From Robertmurraya kyonggiensis (GTDB taxonomy: Bacteria; Bacillota; Bacilli; Bacillales; Cytobacillaceae): DNA of 64,000 nt. A program made the translations under genes and the position numbers. The stretch covers positions 1,798,001 through 1,862,000 of the forward strand of contig NZ_SWBM01000001.1 of NCBI RefSeq assembly GCF_005116465.1. Reading direction: 5' to 3'. Of the stretch, positions 1 through 7,379 are shown piece after piece. Below the pieces are notes generated by a model. That model had not been told where the DNA came from and searched no databases. It saw only the letters and a program-made list of their open reading frames with translations. How positions within the stretch are numbered: position 1 is the stretch's first letter; each line of letters opens with the position of its first letter.

Positions 1-313
1 GTCGTGGGTTCCCCTCTTTAAAAATAACCTTTGCATACTCCTCTCCCGTCTTAATTTTGACAAGATTGGCACTTGTAGGAATTGGACTAGATGGAAGTAA
101 GTTCTCTCCAATGATTTTATTAATCATGCTCGATTTCCCAGCAGAGAAATGTCCACAAAAGGCAATCCCATATTCTTGATTTTGTAGTTTTGTAAATAAC
201 TGTTTGGCTTTATCAGCTGTTTCGGTATCCCCATTACCGATAAACAAACTGTAGAGCTCTGCTATTTTCGTTCTCAATGCTTTAATGTCATACTGTGAAG
301 CCGTATCAATCAT
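1..313 (-). CDS. dynA: Dynamin-family GTPase, N-terminal part (DynA/YpbR-like), cut by window edge
   Basis: Only about the first 104 codons are present; the rest lies beyond base 1. The reading frame carries a GTPase P-loop (GHFSAGKSS) near residue 45, typical of bacterial dynamin-like proteins. In Bacillus the protein is a membrane-fusing GTPase that protects the membrane from phage and antibiotic stress. The ATG at 313 follows an AAGGGG ribosome site. Its position next to bpsB/bpsA matches B. subtilis ypbR (dynA). The function is inferred from the P-loop and synteny; the GTPase effector region cannot be seen. Confidence 0.85.
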   Translation of the reverse strand, partial: MIDTASQYDIKALRTKIAELYSLFIGNGDTETADKAKQLFTKLQNQEYGIAFCGHFSAGKSSMINKIIGENLLPSSPIPTSANLVKIKTGEEYAKVIFKEGNPR

Positions 314-560
314 TTTGTTAACCCCTTGTCAGTTCGTATTAAACATATTTATTTTAACTGATTTTTCATGAAATTCCACAAAAAAGTCTATCTTCTTCGA
401 GAATACTGTTAAAATCTTAAAACCGATTTTAACGTAGATCTAGGATTGTACTTTTTATTTTGTGTGTAACCCCTTTTCAAAAAATGAAGTATTGCTATTA
501 GAAACTTGCCTTATATATATGATTAAGTCGCAAAAGCAACAAAAATTAAGAAAAGAGCAT

Positions 561-593
561 AAAAAAAATAACCAGATCATGTACGATCTGGTT
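561..593 (-). terminator. Intrinsic terminator after the 33-aa microprotein gene
   Basis: A stem AACCAGATC / GATCTGGTT with a 6-base loop is followed, on the minus strand, by a run of eight T. It lies just downstream of the stop codon at 604. Confidence 0.8.
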
Positions 594-603
594 TATGTCT
601 GAT

Positions 604-705
604 TTATTTTGATTCAACAGTTGATGGTTTTCCTACGTGATTAAGTACGTATTTCATAACAAATGTATAAACTGCAATGGTTGAGATAATAAAAATCGAT
701 ACCAT
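604..705 (-). CDS. 33-aa single-span membrane microprotein under a Fur-type promoter
   Basis: This short frame starts at ATG 705, preceded by AAAGGGTGTG, and ends at a TAA at 604. Residues 3-17 are hydrophobic (an IFIISTIAVYTFV segment), followed by a basic, polar tail ending in ESK, so the product is probably a one-pass membrane peptide. It has its own promoter and terminator. Two iron-box-like palindromes (751-771 and 784-800) cover the promoter, which suggests induction by iron starvation. I do not recognise the family. It could be functionally akin to the small Fur-regulated Fbp peptides of B. subtilis, but no sequence match is claimed. Not verified as translated. Confidence 0.6.
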   Translation of the reverse strand: MVSIFIISTIAVYTFVMKYVLNHVGKPSTVESK

Positions 706-750
706 ATGTAACACACCCTTTGCATTTTTTAAATTCCGATACAAGCTAAT

Positions 751-802
751 TGAGAATAATATTCATATTCAATAATATAGCATGAATGATAATCATTTTC
801 AA
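751..802 (-). promoter_or_regulatory. Fur-controlled sigma-A promoter of the microprotein gene
   Basis: On the minus strand TTGAAA (797-802) and TATATT (774-779) are separated by 17 bases. The -35 overlaps an iron-box core GAAAATGATTATCATT (complement of 784-799). A second, weaker box TGAGAATAATATTCA starts at 751 and lies over the start of transcription. Tandem Fur boxes over -35 and +1 are a classic repression layout. Confidence 0.75.
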
Positions 803-820
803 TAGGATGTAACAAAATGT

Positions 821-1381
821 TCAAACTCTTTTTGAAAAGGACGGAAGAAATCTTTTCTGCTTAGAAAAAACTTCGCCATATTTCGTTAATTCTAAAAGAG
901 CCTTTTCTTCCGCAGGGATTCGTATGGAGAGAATAACGATATTTAATAAAGTAAATAGAACAGCTGTTAAATACGCTTCAAACATGAGTGGAATTATAAG
1001 TAATTCTAAGCAAACAATCACATAATTCGGATGCTTTAAAAATCGATATGGGCCCTTTTTAACCACATTCCCTTGTGGAAGAACAATGATTTTCGTGTTC
1101 CAATACTTTCCTAACGATAAAATCACCCATACTCTTCCTACTTGAGTAATGATAAATCCAATTAATAATATAGGCCAAGCAGATGAACTAGTTCTGTTAA
1201 ATATGAACACCTCTAATAGAAGGGAAATAAAAAAACAAATATGTAAGATAACCATGTACTGATAGTGTGATTGTCCAACTTCAATCCCACCTTGGCCCTT
1301 CATCCAAGCTTCATTTTTCCTCGCAATAAATAATTCAACTAGTCGCTGCAGTATGATGAAAACAATCAACCATGTAAACAT
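821..1381 (-). CDS. bpsB: Isoprenylcysteine carboxyl methyltransferase-family enzyme (BpsB/YpbQ)
   Basis: An integral-membrane protein of 186 aa with four to five hydrophobic segments and the ICMT-type C-terminal region (KHPNYVIV, then PAEEKALLE), where the methyl donor and substrate bind. In B. subtilis the orthologue YpbQ (BpsB) O-methylates the alkylpyrones made by the type III polyketide synthase BpsA. The gene directly follows bpsA, its ATG sharing one base with the bpsA TAA (TAATG), so the two are translationally coupled. ATG 1381 was preferred to an upstream GTG at 1390 because AAGGTGG sits five bases before it. Product and partner are inferred from the family and this arrangement. Confidence 0.88.
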   Translation of the reverse strand: MFTWLIVFIILQRLVELFIARKNEAWMKGQGGIEVGQSHYQYMVILHICFFISLLLEVFIFNRTSSSAWPILLIGFIITQVGRVWVILSLGKYWNTKIIVLPQGNVVKKGPYRFLKHPNYVIVCLELLIIPLMFEAYLTAVLFTLLNIVILSIRIPAEEKALLELTKYGEVFSKQKRFLPSFSKRV

Positions 1382-2466
1382 TATATCCACCTTAATAGAA
1401 GTAATTCTGAGCTAAATCCTGGACCTAACGCTGTTGCCAATCCCAAATCTCCGCGAGTCCCTATTTCCATGAACCTTTTTAATACATAGAGAATGGTTAC
1501 TGAAGACATATTACCAAAGCTTCTTAAGACATCCGCGGAAATTTGCGTCTTGTTTTCTGATAAATTTAAGGATTTCAAGTAGGCATCTAACACCTTTTTT
1601 CCACCTGGATGGGCAATAAAATGCTGAATATTAGACATTTCCAGCCTTTGATTCTCAAGAAATTTCATCACAGCAGGCTTTAATTCTTGTTCAATAATCG
1701 TTGGAATATCCTTGGAGAACACAACAAACAAACCATCGTTCTTCACTGTCCACCCCATCACATCAAGCGAATTTTGTAACGTAGTTGATTGCGTCTCTAG
1801 TAGTGATGGAACGGAAGGAAGCTTTTGCCATTCCCCACTTTCTACCTCATCCCCCACCATCAAAGCACAGGACACTCCATCGGCAAATAAAGAAGAACCT
1901 ATTAAATTGCTTTTTGAGTGATCATTCCGTTGAAAGGTTAAGCTGCAAAATTCGATCGCCAAAATTAATACCTTTGCATTCGGGTGAGCTAGGCAATAGT
2001 CAAATGCTCTTGATAATCCAGACGCACCACCAGCACAACCTAATCCCCAAATTGGAATTCTTTTTAGATGCGGAGATAGCGGGAGAACATTCATTATTCT
2101 TGCATCAATACTTGGTGTAGCAATACCAGTGCTTGAAATCGTAAAAATCGCTTCAATCTCTTCGTAAGGGATATCTTTCTTTAAAAATTGTTCGCTTCTC
2201 AAACAATCTTTAATCGCTTCACTCCCTAACTCCACAGCATTGCGAATGTAAGTGTCATTTTTCTCTACAAATGATTTGTCGGTTTCAAACCAATCGAGTC
2301 CTTTAACGAAATACCGCTCTTCGATTTGAGCACTTTGAAAAACCTTTAATAATCGTTCAATATCCTTAAAGCTAGATGAAAAAAGATTCCTGGAAAACTC
2401 CAGCACTTCCTGCTGGCCAATTTTATGAGGGGGATGTACTTCTGAGATGGAGATAATTGTAGGCAT
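1381..2466 (-). CDS. bpsA: Type III polyketide synthase, alkylpyrone-forming (BpsA)
   Basis: A 361-aa chalcone/stilbene-synthase-family enzyme. The nucleophile Cys144 lies in GLGCAGGASGL, the histidine in FIAHPGGKKVL and the asparagine in SFGNMSSV, giving the complete Cys-His-Asn triad of the thiolase fold. The family condenses long-chain fatty acyl-CoA starters with malonyl-CoA; B. subtilis BpsA makes triketide pyrones that BpsB then methylates. Length is normal. A GGAGAGACCCTTC ribosome site precedes the ATG, and a TATAAT at 2522-2527 marks the probable promoter. It forms a two-gene operon with bpsB. Confidence 0.95.
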   Translation of the reverse strand: MPTIISISEVHPPHKIGQQEVLEFSRNLFSSSFKDIERLLKVFQSAQIEERYFVKGLDWFETDKSFVEKNDTYIRNAVELGSEAIKDCLRSEQFLKKDIPYEEIEAIFTISSTGIATPSIDARIMNVLPLSPHLKRIPIWGLGCAGGASGLSRAFDYCLAHPNAKVLILAIEFCSLTFQRNDHSKSNLIGSSLFADGVSCALMVGDEVESGEWQKLPSVPSLLETQSTTLQNSLDVMGWTVKNDGLFVVFSKDIPTIIEQELKPAVMKFLENQRLEMSNIQHFIAHPGGKKVLDAYLKSLNLSENKTQISADVLRSFGNMSSVTILYVLKRFMEIGTRGDLGLATALGPGFSSELLLLRWI

Positions 2467-2521
2467 GAAGGGTCTCTCCTTCGCATTTTAGGATAAGGTT
2501 AATTTTTCCAATGCACCTAAA

Positions 2522-2564
2522 ATTATACTGTAATAAAAAAACTTCCTTCAGAATATGAAGGAAG
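2522..2564 (-). terminator. Hairpin with T-run followed at once by the bpsA -10 box
   Basis: A stem CTTCCTTC / GAAGGAAG (2542-2564) is followed on the minus strand by seven T and then by TATAAT at 2522-2527. The hairpin would stop leftward transcripts coming from 2570-2770, where no annotated leftward gene exists. The TATAAT is the likely bpsA promoter element. The leftward transcript itself is an inference. Confidence 0.6.
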
Positions 2565-2770
2565 CAATTGTTTTGAAGGTTTGTTGTGCTCCTTTATTAT
2601 AAATCGATTTTCGAAGACATGCACCAATCAAACTTTTCCATTTATTCATGACCATTTACCCATTTCTTTTTACATTGTTAAGATCAAACGAATTTTTAAC
2701 CATTTTATAGCTTCCATCGCCATAAAATTATGGTAATATTATGGTTAATCAAACAACGGAGGAATGATTA

Positions 2771-3226
2771 GTGACTTTAACTAAAAGTGTAACTGACATT
2801 TTAAATGGGACGATCGAATCAGTTAAAGGAGTTCTCCCTTTTGAAGTAACTGTGGACAAACCATCTTTGTTTACTCAATCATTTACTCAGCATTCGATTG
2901 GTGTGCTCATTGGAATGACTGGCGATGTAAGAGGAAGAGTCATTATCGATGCTGAAGAGGCTGTATTTGGAAAAATTGGTGAAGGCATGTTTGGTATGTT
3001 CCTTGAGGGAGAAATGCTTGAATCGTTTGCCGGTGAATTAGGAAATATGATTGCCGGGAACTTATCGACTTTTATCTTCCAACAAGGATTTGAAATGGAT
3101 ATTACTCCCCCGACCGTACTAGTCGGGCAAACCAAAGTAGTTGGATTTAATCGGGCCTTTCGCCTTCCTATAAATATTGCAAATGTCGGCGTTTTAGAGA
3201 TTATTTTAGGTGTTGAAATGAGTTAA
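2771..3226 (+). CDS. CheX-like chemotaxis phosphatase
   Basis: A 151-aa protein of the CheC/CheX phosphatase fold. The helix ESFAGELGNMIAGN near residues 80-93 contains the E-x-x-N motif that these enzymes use to remove phosphate from CheY-P. Only one such motif is present, as in CheX, and there is no FliY-type extension. It starts at GTG 2771 behind a GGAGG site and stands alone between divergent transcripts. The nearest chemotaxis gene in the window is cheR at the far end. The phosphatase role is inferred from family; it could also be a non-catalytic CheX-like relative. Confidence 0.8.
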   Translation: MTLTKSVTDILNGTIESVKGVLPFEVTVDKPSLFTQSFTQHSIGVLIGMTGDVRGRVIIDAEEAVFGKIGEGMFGMFLEGEMLESFAGELGNMIAGNLSTFIFQQGFEMDITPPTVLVGQTKVVGFNRAFRLPINIANVGVLEIILGVEMS

Positions 3227-3228
3227 AC

Positions 3229-3258
3229 GAAAAAGCAGGGAAACCCCTGCTTTTTCTT
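3229..3258 (+). terminator. Bidirectional terminator between cheX-like gene and SDR gene
   Basis: Stem AAAAGCAGGG / CCCTGCTTTT with a 3-4 base loop, flanked by A-rich and T-rich tracts, so it can end both converging genes. Confidence 0.85.
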
Positions 3259-3269
3259 GTGCCTTACTA

Positions 3270-4043
3270 TTAAAAACCTTTTATCGTCATGCCACCGTCT
3301 ACAAAAAGTGTTTGACCTGTTACGTAGCTGCCAGCTTCTGACGCTAAAAAGACAGCTGGACCGACAAGCTCCGGTAATTCGCCGACTCGATTTAGTGGCG
3401 TAACCGATAATATATCACTCAAGTATTCTGGATCAGCTAAGAGCTTTTCTGTTAACGGGGTTTTAAAGTACCAAGGCCCAATTGAATTCACATTAATGTT
3501 ATATGGCCCCCACTCCATCGCCAGAACCTTCGTCATTTGAATCATAGCCGCCTTTGTTGCCGCATAAACAACTCCAGTTCGTAATGCAACTGTGCCTGCC
3601 ACTGACGAAACAGAAATAATCTTCCCGTTTGTTTCTGTCTCTTTCATGATTTTCCCAACTTCTTGAGACATCATAAAAGCCGACTTCAAATTCGTGTCCA
3701 TAATCTTATTCCATTCTTCCTCCGTAACCTCTAACGCTTTTGAACGAATATTCATCCCTGCGTTGTTGATAAGAATGTCGATTTTCCCCCACTTTTCTAC
3801 TATCGTTTGGACGCTCTTCTGAATGTCTTCCCTTTTCGTTACATCCGTTGGAATGACCAGTGCTTCTCTTCCTAATTCTCGAACGTACTTTGCTGTGTCC
3901 TCTAAATCTTCTTGTGTACGAGATAATAAGGAGACATCTGCGCCTGCTTCTGCTAAGCCAATCGCTAAGGCTCGTCCAATTCCTCTTCCAGCACCAGTGA
4001 CAACAGCTTTCTTGTTTTCTAAACGAAATGACGGTAAATACAT
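3270..4043 (-). CDS. Short-chain dehydrogenase/reductase (SDR), substrate unknown
   Basis: A 257-aa classical SDR with the NAD(P) site GAGRGIGRA near residue 17, the structural NNAG motif near 91, catalytic Ser in SVSSVAG, and YAATK near residue 160. The C-terminus ends in DGGMTIKGF, as in many gluconate 5-dehydrogenase and 3-oxoacyl-ACP-reductase-like SDRs. Family members reduce or oxidise sugars, acyl groups or alcohols with NAD(P)H; the actual substrate cannot be told from sequence. It is not similar enough to KduD, found near here in B. subtilis, to be called that. AAGGGTG precedes the ATG. Monocistronic. Confidence 0.85.
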   Translation of the reverse strand: MYLPSFRLENKKAVVTGAGRGIGRALAIGLAEAGADVSLLSRTQEDLEDTAKYVRELGREALVIPTDVTKREDIQKSVQTIVEKWGKIDILINNAGMNIRSKALEVTEEEWNKIMDTNLKSAFMMSQEVGKIMKETETNGKIISVSSVAGTVALRTGVVYAATKAAMIQMTKVLAMEWGPYNINVNSIGPWYFKTPLTEKLLADPEYLSDILSVTPLNRVGELPELVGPAVFLASEAGSYVTGQTLFVDGGMTIKGF

Positions 4044-4131
4044 GTAATCACCCTTTGAAGTTAATATGTAATTAAACTCAAGATAACAAATTCTTGTACA
4101 ATAGAAAAGAAATTTGATTGTATGTTTTGAA

Positions 4132-4168
4132 AAAACAAAAAAATAACACCTATGAATCTGGTGTTATT
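4132..4168 (-). terminator. Terminator overlapping the end of the zinc-ribbon gene
   Basis: Stem AATAACACC / GGTGTTATT, followed on the minus strand by a long T-rich tract. The stop codon of the 47-aa gene lies in its loop. Confidence 0.8.
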
Positions 4169-4293
4169 TCATTTGCATTCGATTGGGTCTGTACTTCAAT
4201 CCAAATTTTATTCGATACATTACCGCCACAGGCTGCACAAACGTCAGCTGCATCATATAGAATTCTGCAATGATCACAATAATATTTTTCCAT
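4150..4293 (-). CDS. 47-aa zinc-ribbon protein, function unknown
   Basis: A short frame from ATG 4293, preceded by AGAGAGTGG, to TAG at 4150. Two C-x-x-C pairs (CDHC and CAAC) lie 13 residues apart in the first half, the spacing of a rubredoxin-like zinc ribbon; the second half is polar. It ends inside its own terminator hairpin, which supports it as a real transcription unit. Such ribbons mediate protein or nucleic-acid contacts or act as metal-bound adaptors. I do not recognise the specific family, and no neighbour suggests a role. Confidence 0.7.
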   Translation of the reverse strand: MEKYYCDHCRILYDAADVCAACGGNVSNKIWIEVQTQSNANEITPDS

Positions 4294-4537
4294 TAATGAA
4301 TCCACTCTCTTTATCAAATTTTTCATTAATTCTGCTTTACTAAGTACGAAAAGAAATTTGATTAATATTCCATTATATTGAAATATCTACGAAGATGTGA
4401 CTGAAATAATTCATTTTTTATGTGAATGGATTGAAAACTTTTCAATGTATAATAAATTTTCAGTGATATATATCATATTGAGGAATGGAGATACATGCTA
4501 GAATGGCTCTACATAAGAATGTAGAGGTGAACATTTA

Positions 4538-4765
4538 TTGAAAGATAGTTATACTACTCTAATAAGTTTAGTTCAAAGAATTAAAGAAGAGCATGATATC
4601 GCCTACGATGCATCAAACAACACTAAACACAGTGAATATTGGCTTGGTAGATTTGCCATCACACAAGAACTACTAAACTATTTTGATAAACAGAAACCGA
4701 AACGAGCCGGCTATAGTATTTGCAGAAGATGTATTTTAACGGACGACGATATAAAAAATTCTTAA
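4538..4765 (+). CDS. 75-aa protein of unknown function
   Basis: Starts at TTG 4538, eight bases after GTAGAGGTGA, and ends immediately before a strong terminator, so it looks like a genuine single-gene unit. The sequence is charged and mostly helical, with one C-x-x-C pair (CRRC) near residue 63 and a DDD stretch at the end. No signal peptide or membrane segment is seen. I do not recognise a family, and no function is proposed. Confidence 0.6.
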   Translation: MKDSYTTLISLVQRIKEEHDIAYDASNNTKHSEYWLGRFAITQELLNYFDKQKPKRAGYSICRRCILTDDDIKNS

Positions 4766-4767
4766 CA

Positions 4768-4820
4768 GGACCTATGGAACGCTAATGAAACAATAGCCTT
4801 CTATGGGTCTTTATTTTTTT
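4768..4820 (+). terminator. Terminator after the 75-aa gene
   Basis: A long imperfect stem, GACCTATGGAACGCTA with TAGCCTTCTATGGGTC, closed by an 8-base loop and followed by TTTATTTTTTT. Confidence 0.75.
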
Positions 4821-4851
4821 CACAAAAAGTTCACATTTAATCAAATGATTT

Positions 4852-4894
4852 TGTGACATAAATCACTGTAAAAATAAGTTTCCACTACTAACAT
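4852..4894 (+). promoter_or_regulatory. Crp/Fnr-type box and -10 of the ba3 oxidase operon
   Basis: TGTGA-CATAAA-TCACT at 4852-4867 matches the Bacillus Crp/Fnr consensus at nine of ten fixed positions. Its centre (4859.5) is 29.5 bp before a TAACAT hexamer (4889-4894), the spacing expected for class II activation around -41.5. A second possible -10 (TATGAT, near 4962) lies closer to the gene. Confidence 0.65.
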
Positions 4895-5016
4895 AGTATT
4901 TATCAGATATTGAACAATTTGTGAATTCCTTAGAACCATATGGATTCTGTAAAATTGTCTAGTATGATGAAAATGTAATTATTACATTCTCTATTTTTCC
5001 GAAAGGAGTGAGTGTT

Positions 5017-5166
5017 ATGGCAAAAGCGGAATTGAAGAGTAACACAAAAACTGAAATCGAAGATAGCTCTTCTTTAAAGGGAACGTTAGCTTCAGTTTTC
5101 TTCATCGGCTTTTTCATCATTGTTCTTTGGGTCGGCGTTTACTTCTTATATTTAGATCGTTTTTAG
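5017..5166 (+). CDS. Cytochrome c oxidase subunit IIa, ba3 type
   Basis: A 49-aa protein with a polar N-terminus and one hydrophobic span (about residues 26-46), matching the single-helix subunit IIa that packs against subunits I and II in ba3-type oxidases. Its ATG follows GAAAGGAGTGAGTGTT. It is the first gene of an operon, 16 bp ahead of subunit II, the usual IIa-II-I order. In these enzymes IIa replaces a helix that other oxidases carry in subunit II. The identification rests on size, topology and operon position. Confidence 0.88.
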   Translation: MAKAELKSNTKTEIEDSSSLKGTLASVFFIGFFIIVLWVGVYFLYLDRF

Positions 5167-5182
5167 AAAGGGGATATAAGCC

Positions 5183-5659
5183 ATGCATGTGCATAAGTAT
5201 GAAAAAATTTGGCTGATTTTTGGAATAACAACACTTATCGTTTTCCTATCCGTTGTAGGAGTAAGTGCTTTCTATGCTGGAAATCAACCGCCAAGTTGTT
5301 TAACTGTAATTGATCCAGAAAAGGTAGATTCAACTGCCCCATTTAATGAGCCTGGTTTAAAGAAGGTGGAAGGAAAAGATTGGGATTATGAATTAGTATT
5401 TGTTGCCCAAGCCTTTGCCTATACACCTGGAGACGTTGAGGTCCCTCTTGGTGCTAAGGTAAAAGTTATCGCAACGTCTAAAGACGTTATTCACGGCTTT
5501 GAAGTAGCTGGAACAAATATTAATATGATGGTAGAACCTGGTTATATTAGTGAACATATTACAACTTTTGATAAAACAGGTGAATACTTAATTTTATGTA
5601 ATGAATATTGTGGAGCAGGTCACCACATGATGATGTCGAAAATTAAGGTGGTGGAATAA
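5183..5659 (+). CDS. cbaB: Cytochrome c oxidase subunit II, ba3 type (CuA site)
   Basis: A 158-aa subunit with one N-terminal membrane helix (about residues 10-32) and an external cupredoxin domain. The binuclear CuA ligands are visible: a histidine in VIHGFEV and the loop CNEYCGAGHHMM with both cysteines, histidine and methionine near the C-terminus. This domain takes electrons from cytochrome c and passes them to subunit I. Length is typical of the ba3 group, much shorter than CtaC. It lies 16 bp after subunit IIa and two bases before subunit I, behind AAAGGGGAT. Confidence 0.95.
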   Translation: MHVHKYEKIWLIFGITTLIVFLSVVGVSAFYAGNQPPSCLTVIDPEKVDSTAPFNEPGLKKVEGKDWDYELVFVAQAFAYTPGDVEVPLGAKVKVIATSKDVIHGFEVAGTNINMMVEPGYISEHITTFDKTGEYLILCNEYCGAGHHMMMSKIKVVE

Positions 5660-5661
5660 CA

Positions 5662-7317
5662 ATGATAAAATCTCCTTTGAAATCTAAAGTAGATTCTCGT
5701 GATGGCAAGCTAGCGATGGCTCATTTATATGTGGCTTTTATCGCCCTTTTAGTGGGTGGTCTTGCTGGTCTCTTACAAGTATTAGTTCGCTCAGGTAAAT
5801 TTCAATTGCCTGCTGGAATTGGCTATTATCAAATCTTAACTGTTCACGGTGTTGTCTTAGGACTTGTATTAACTACATTTTTTATTATGGGCTTTCAACT
5901 TTCAGTTGTAAGTAAAACCGCAGGTACTTTTACAGGCAAGCAAAGGACTGTAGGTTGGATTGGTTTTTGGATCATGACAATTGGTACGATTGCTGCGGCA
6001 GTTATGATTCTATTAAACAAAGCATCCGTTCTTTATACATTTTATGCTCCATTACAAGCACATTTTATCTTTTATCTAGGTTTAACACTGGTTGTTGTCG
6101 GAAGTTGGACTGTCGGTGCTGCGATTATCATGAAATACGCAGAGTGGAGAAGAGCGAATCCAGGACAACAGAGTCCTTTATTAACATTCATGGCTCTTGT
6201 TAATACTTTAATGTGGATTGTTGCTACGATTGGGGTTGCAGCAACTGTATTAATTCAATTATTACCTTGGTCTTTAGGTTGGGTCGACACTGTAAACGTT
6301 GCTGTAAGCCGTACGTTATTCTGGTACTTCGGTCACCCATTAGTATATTTCTGGTTATTGCCAGCCTATATGGTATGGTACGCAATCATTCCAAAAATCA
6401 TTGGCGGAAAGATTTTCTCAGATTCATTGGCAAGAATGTCATTTATCTTATTCTTATTGTTCTCAATCCCAGTTGGATTCCACCATCAATTATTAGAGCC
6501 AGGAATTGATGCTGCATGGAAATTCCTTCAGGTTGTATTAACATTTGCTGTCGTTATTCCATCTTTAATGACTGCATTCTCTTTATTTGCTTCGTTTGAA
6601 ACTTTTGGTCGTTCAAAGGGTGCAAAAGGATTATTTGGTTGGTTGAAGAAGCTTCCATGGGGTGATGCTCGCTTCACAGTTCCATTTATTGGTATGGTTG
6701 CCTTCATCCCAGCAGGTGCAGGTGGTATCGTCAACGCATCTCACCAAATGAACCAGGTCATTCATAATACGATTTGGGTAACTGGTCACTTCCACTTAAC
6801 TGTGGCGACTGCTGTTGTTCTTACGTTCTTTGGTGCTGCATTCTGGCTAGTACCGCATTTAACTGGTCGTAAATTAACAAAGAAAATGAACAAGCTTGCA
6901 TTAATCCAAGGTTCCCTATGGGCAATCGGAATGACATTTATGTCAGGTGCGATGCATGCTGCAGGACTTCTTGGTGCACCACGCCGTTCAGCTTTTTCAG
7001 ATTACGGTGGTTCTGCCCAAGCAGCAGAATGGATTCCTTACCAAATCGCGCAAGCAGTTGGTGGTTCTATCCTATTTATTGCGATTATTTTAATGCTTTA
7101 TATCTTTATCAATCTAGCATTCTTCGCACCTAAAGGTGAACAAGAATTCCCAGTTGGAGAAGCACTTCACCCTGAAGAAAAAGCTCCAATGGTTTTCGAA
7201 AACTGGAAGTTATGGCTTGGAATTACAGTATTATTAATTCTATTTGCTTACACAATCCCATTTATCGACTTAATTCAAAATGCACCTCCAGGGTCAAAAG
7301 GCTTCAAGCTCTGGTAA
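5662..7317 (+). CDS. cbaA: Cytochrome c oxidase subunit I, b(o/a)3 type
   Basis: A 551-aa, 12-13-span heme-copper oxidase catalytic subunit. The visible metal ligands are the low-spin heme His in LTVHGVVLG, the CuB His and cross-linked Tyr in FGHPLVYFW, the CuB histidines in GFHHQLLEP, and the heme ligands in TGHFHLTVA. It reduces oxygen to water and pumps protons in the cell membrane. The overall form resembles Thermus and Geobacillus ba3 oxidases, which work well at low oxygen, consistent with the Crp/Fnr-type box upstream. Its GGTGG site lies in the end of the subunit II gene. Confidence 0.96.
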   Translation: MIKSPLKSKVDSRDGKLAMAHLYVAFIALLVGGLAGLLQVLVRSGKFQLPAGIGYYQILTVHGVVLGLVLTTFFIMGFQLSVVSKTAGTFTGKQRTVGWIGFWIMTIGTIAAAVMILLNKASVLYTFYAPLQAHFIFYLGLTLVVVGSWTVGAAIIMKYAEWRRANPGQQSPLLTFMALVNTLMWIVATIGVAATVLIQLLPWSLGWVDTVNVAVSRTLFWYFGHPLVYFWLLPAYMVWYAIIPKIIGGKIFSDSLARMSFILFLLFSIPVGFHHQLLEPGIDAAWKFLQVVLTFAVVIPSLMTAFSLFASFETFGRSKGAKGLFGWLKKLPWGDARFTVPFIGMVAFIPAGAGGIVNASHQMNQVIHNTIWVTGHFHLTVATAVVLTFFGAAFWLVPHLTGRKLTKKMNKLALIQGSLWAIGMTFMSGAMHAAGLLGAPRRSAFSDYGGSAQAAEWIPYQIAQAVGGSILFIAIILMLYIFINLAFFAPKGEQEFPVGEALHPEEKAPMVFENWKLWLGITVLLILFAYTIPFIDLIQNAPPGSKGFKLW

Positions 7318-7329
7318 TGCAATATATAT

Positions 7330-7369
7330 AAGAAAGCTGCGCCACTATATGTGGCCAGCTTTCTTTTTA
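7330..7369 (+). terminator. Terminator of the ba3 oxidase operon
   Basis: Near-perfect stem AAGAAAGCTG-GCCAC / GTGGC-CAGCTTTCTT followed by TTTTTAT. It also faces the end of the convergent carboxypeptidase gene. Confidence 0.88.
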
Positions 7370-7379
7370 TATCACCATT

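Noticed and set aside
3270-4043. Assignment of the SDR as KduD
   Set aside because: kduD lies nearby in B. subtilis, but the sequence blocks differ and no kduI or kdg genes are present.
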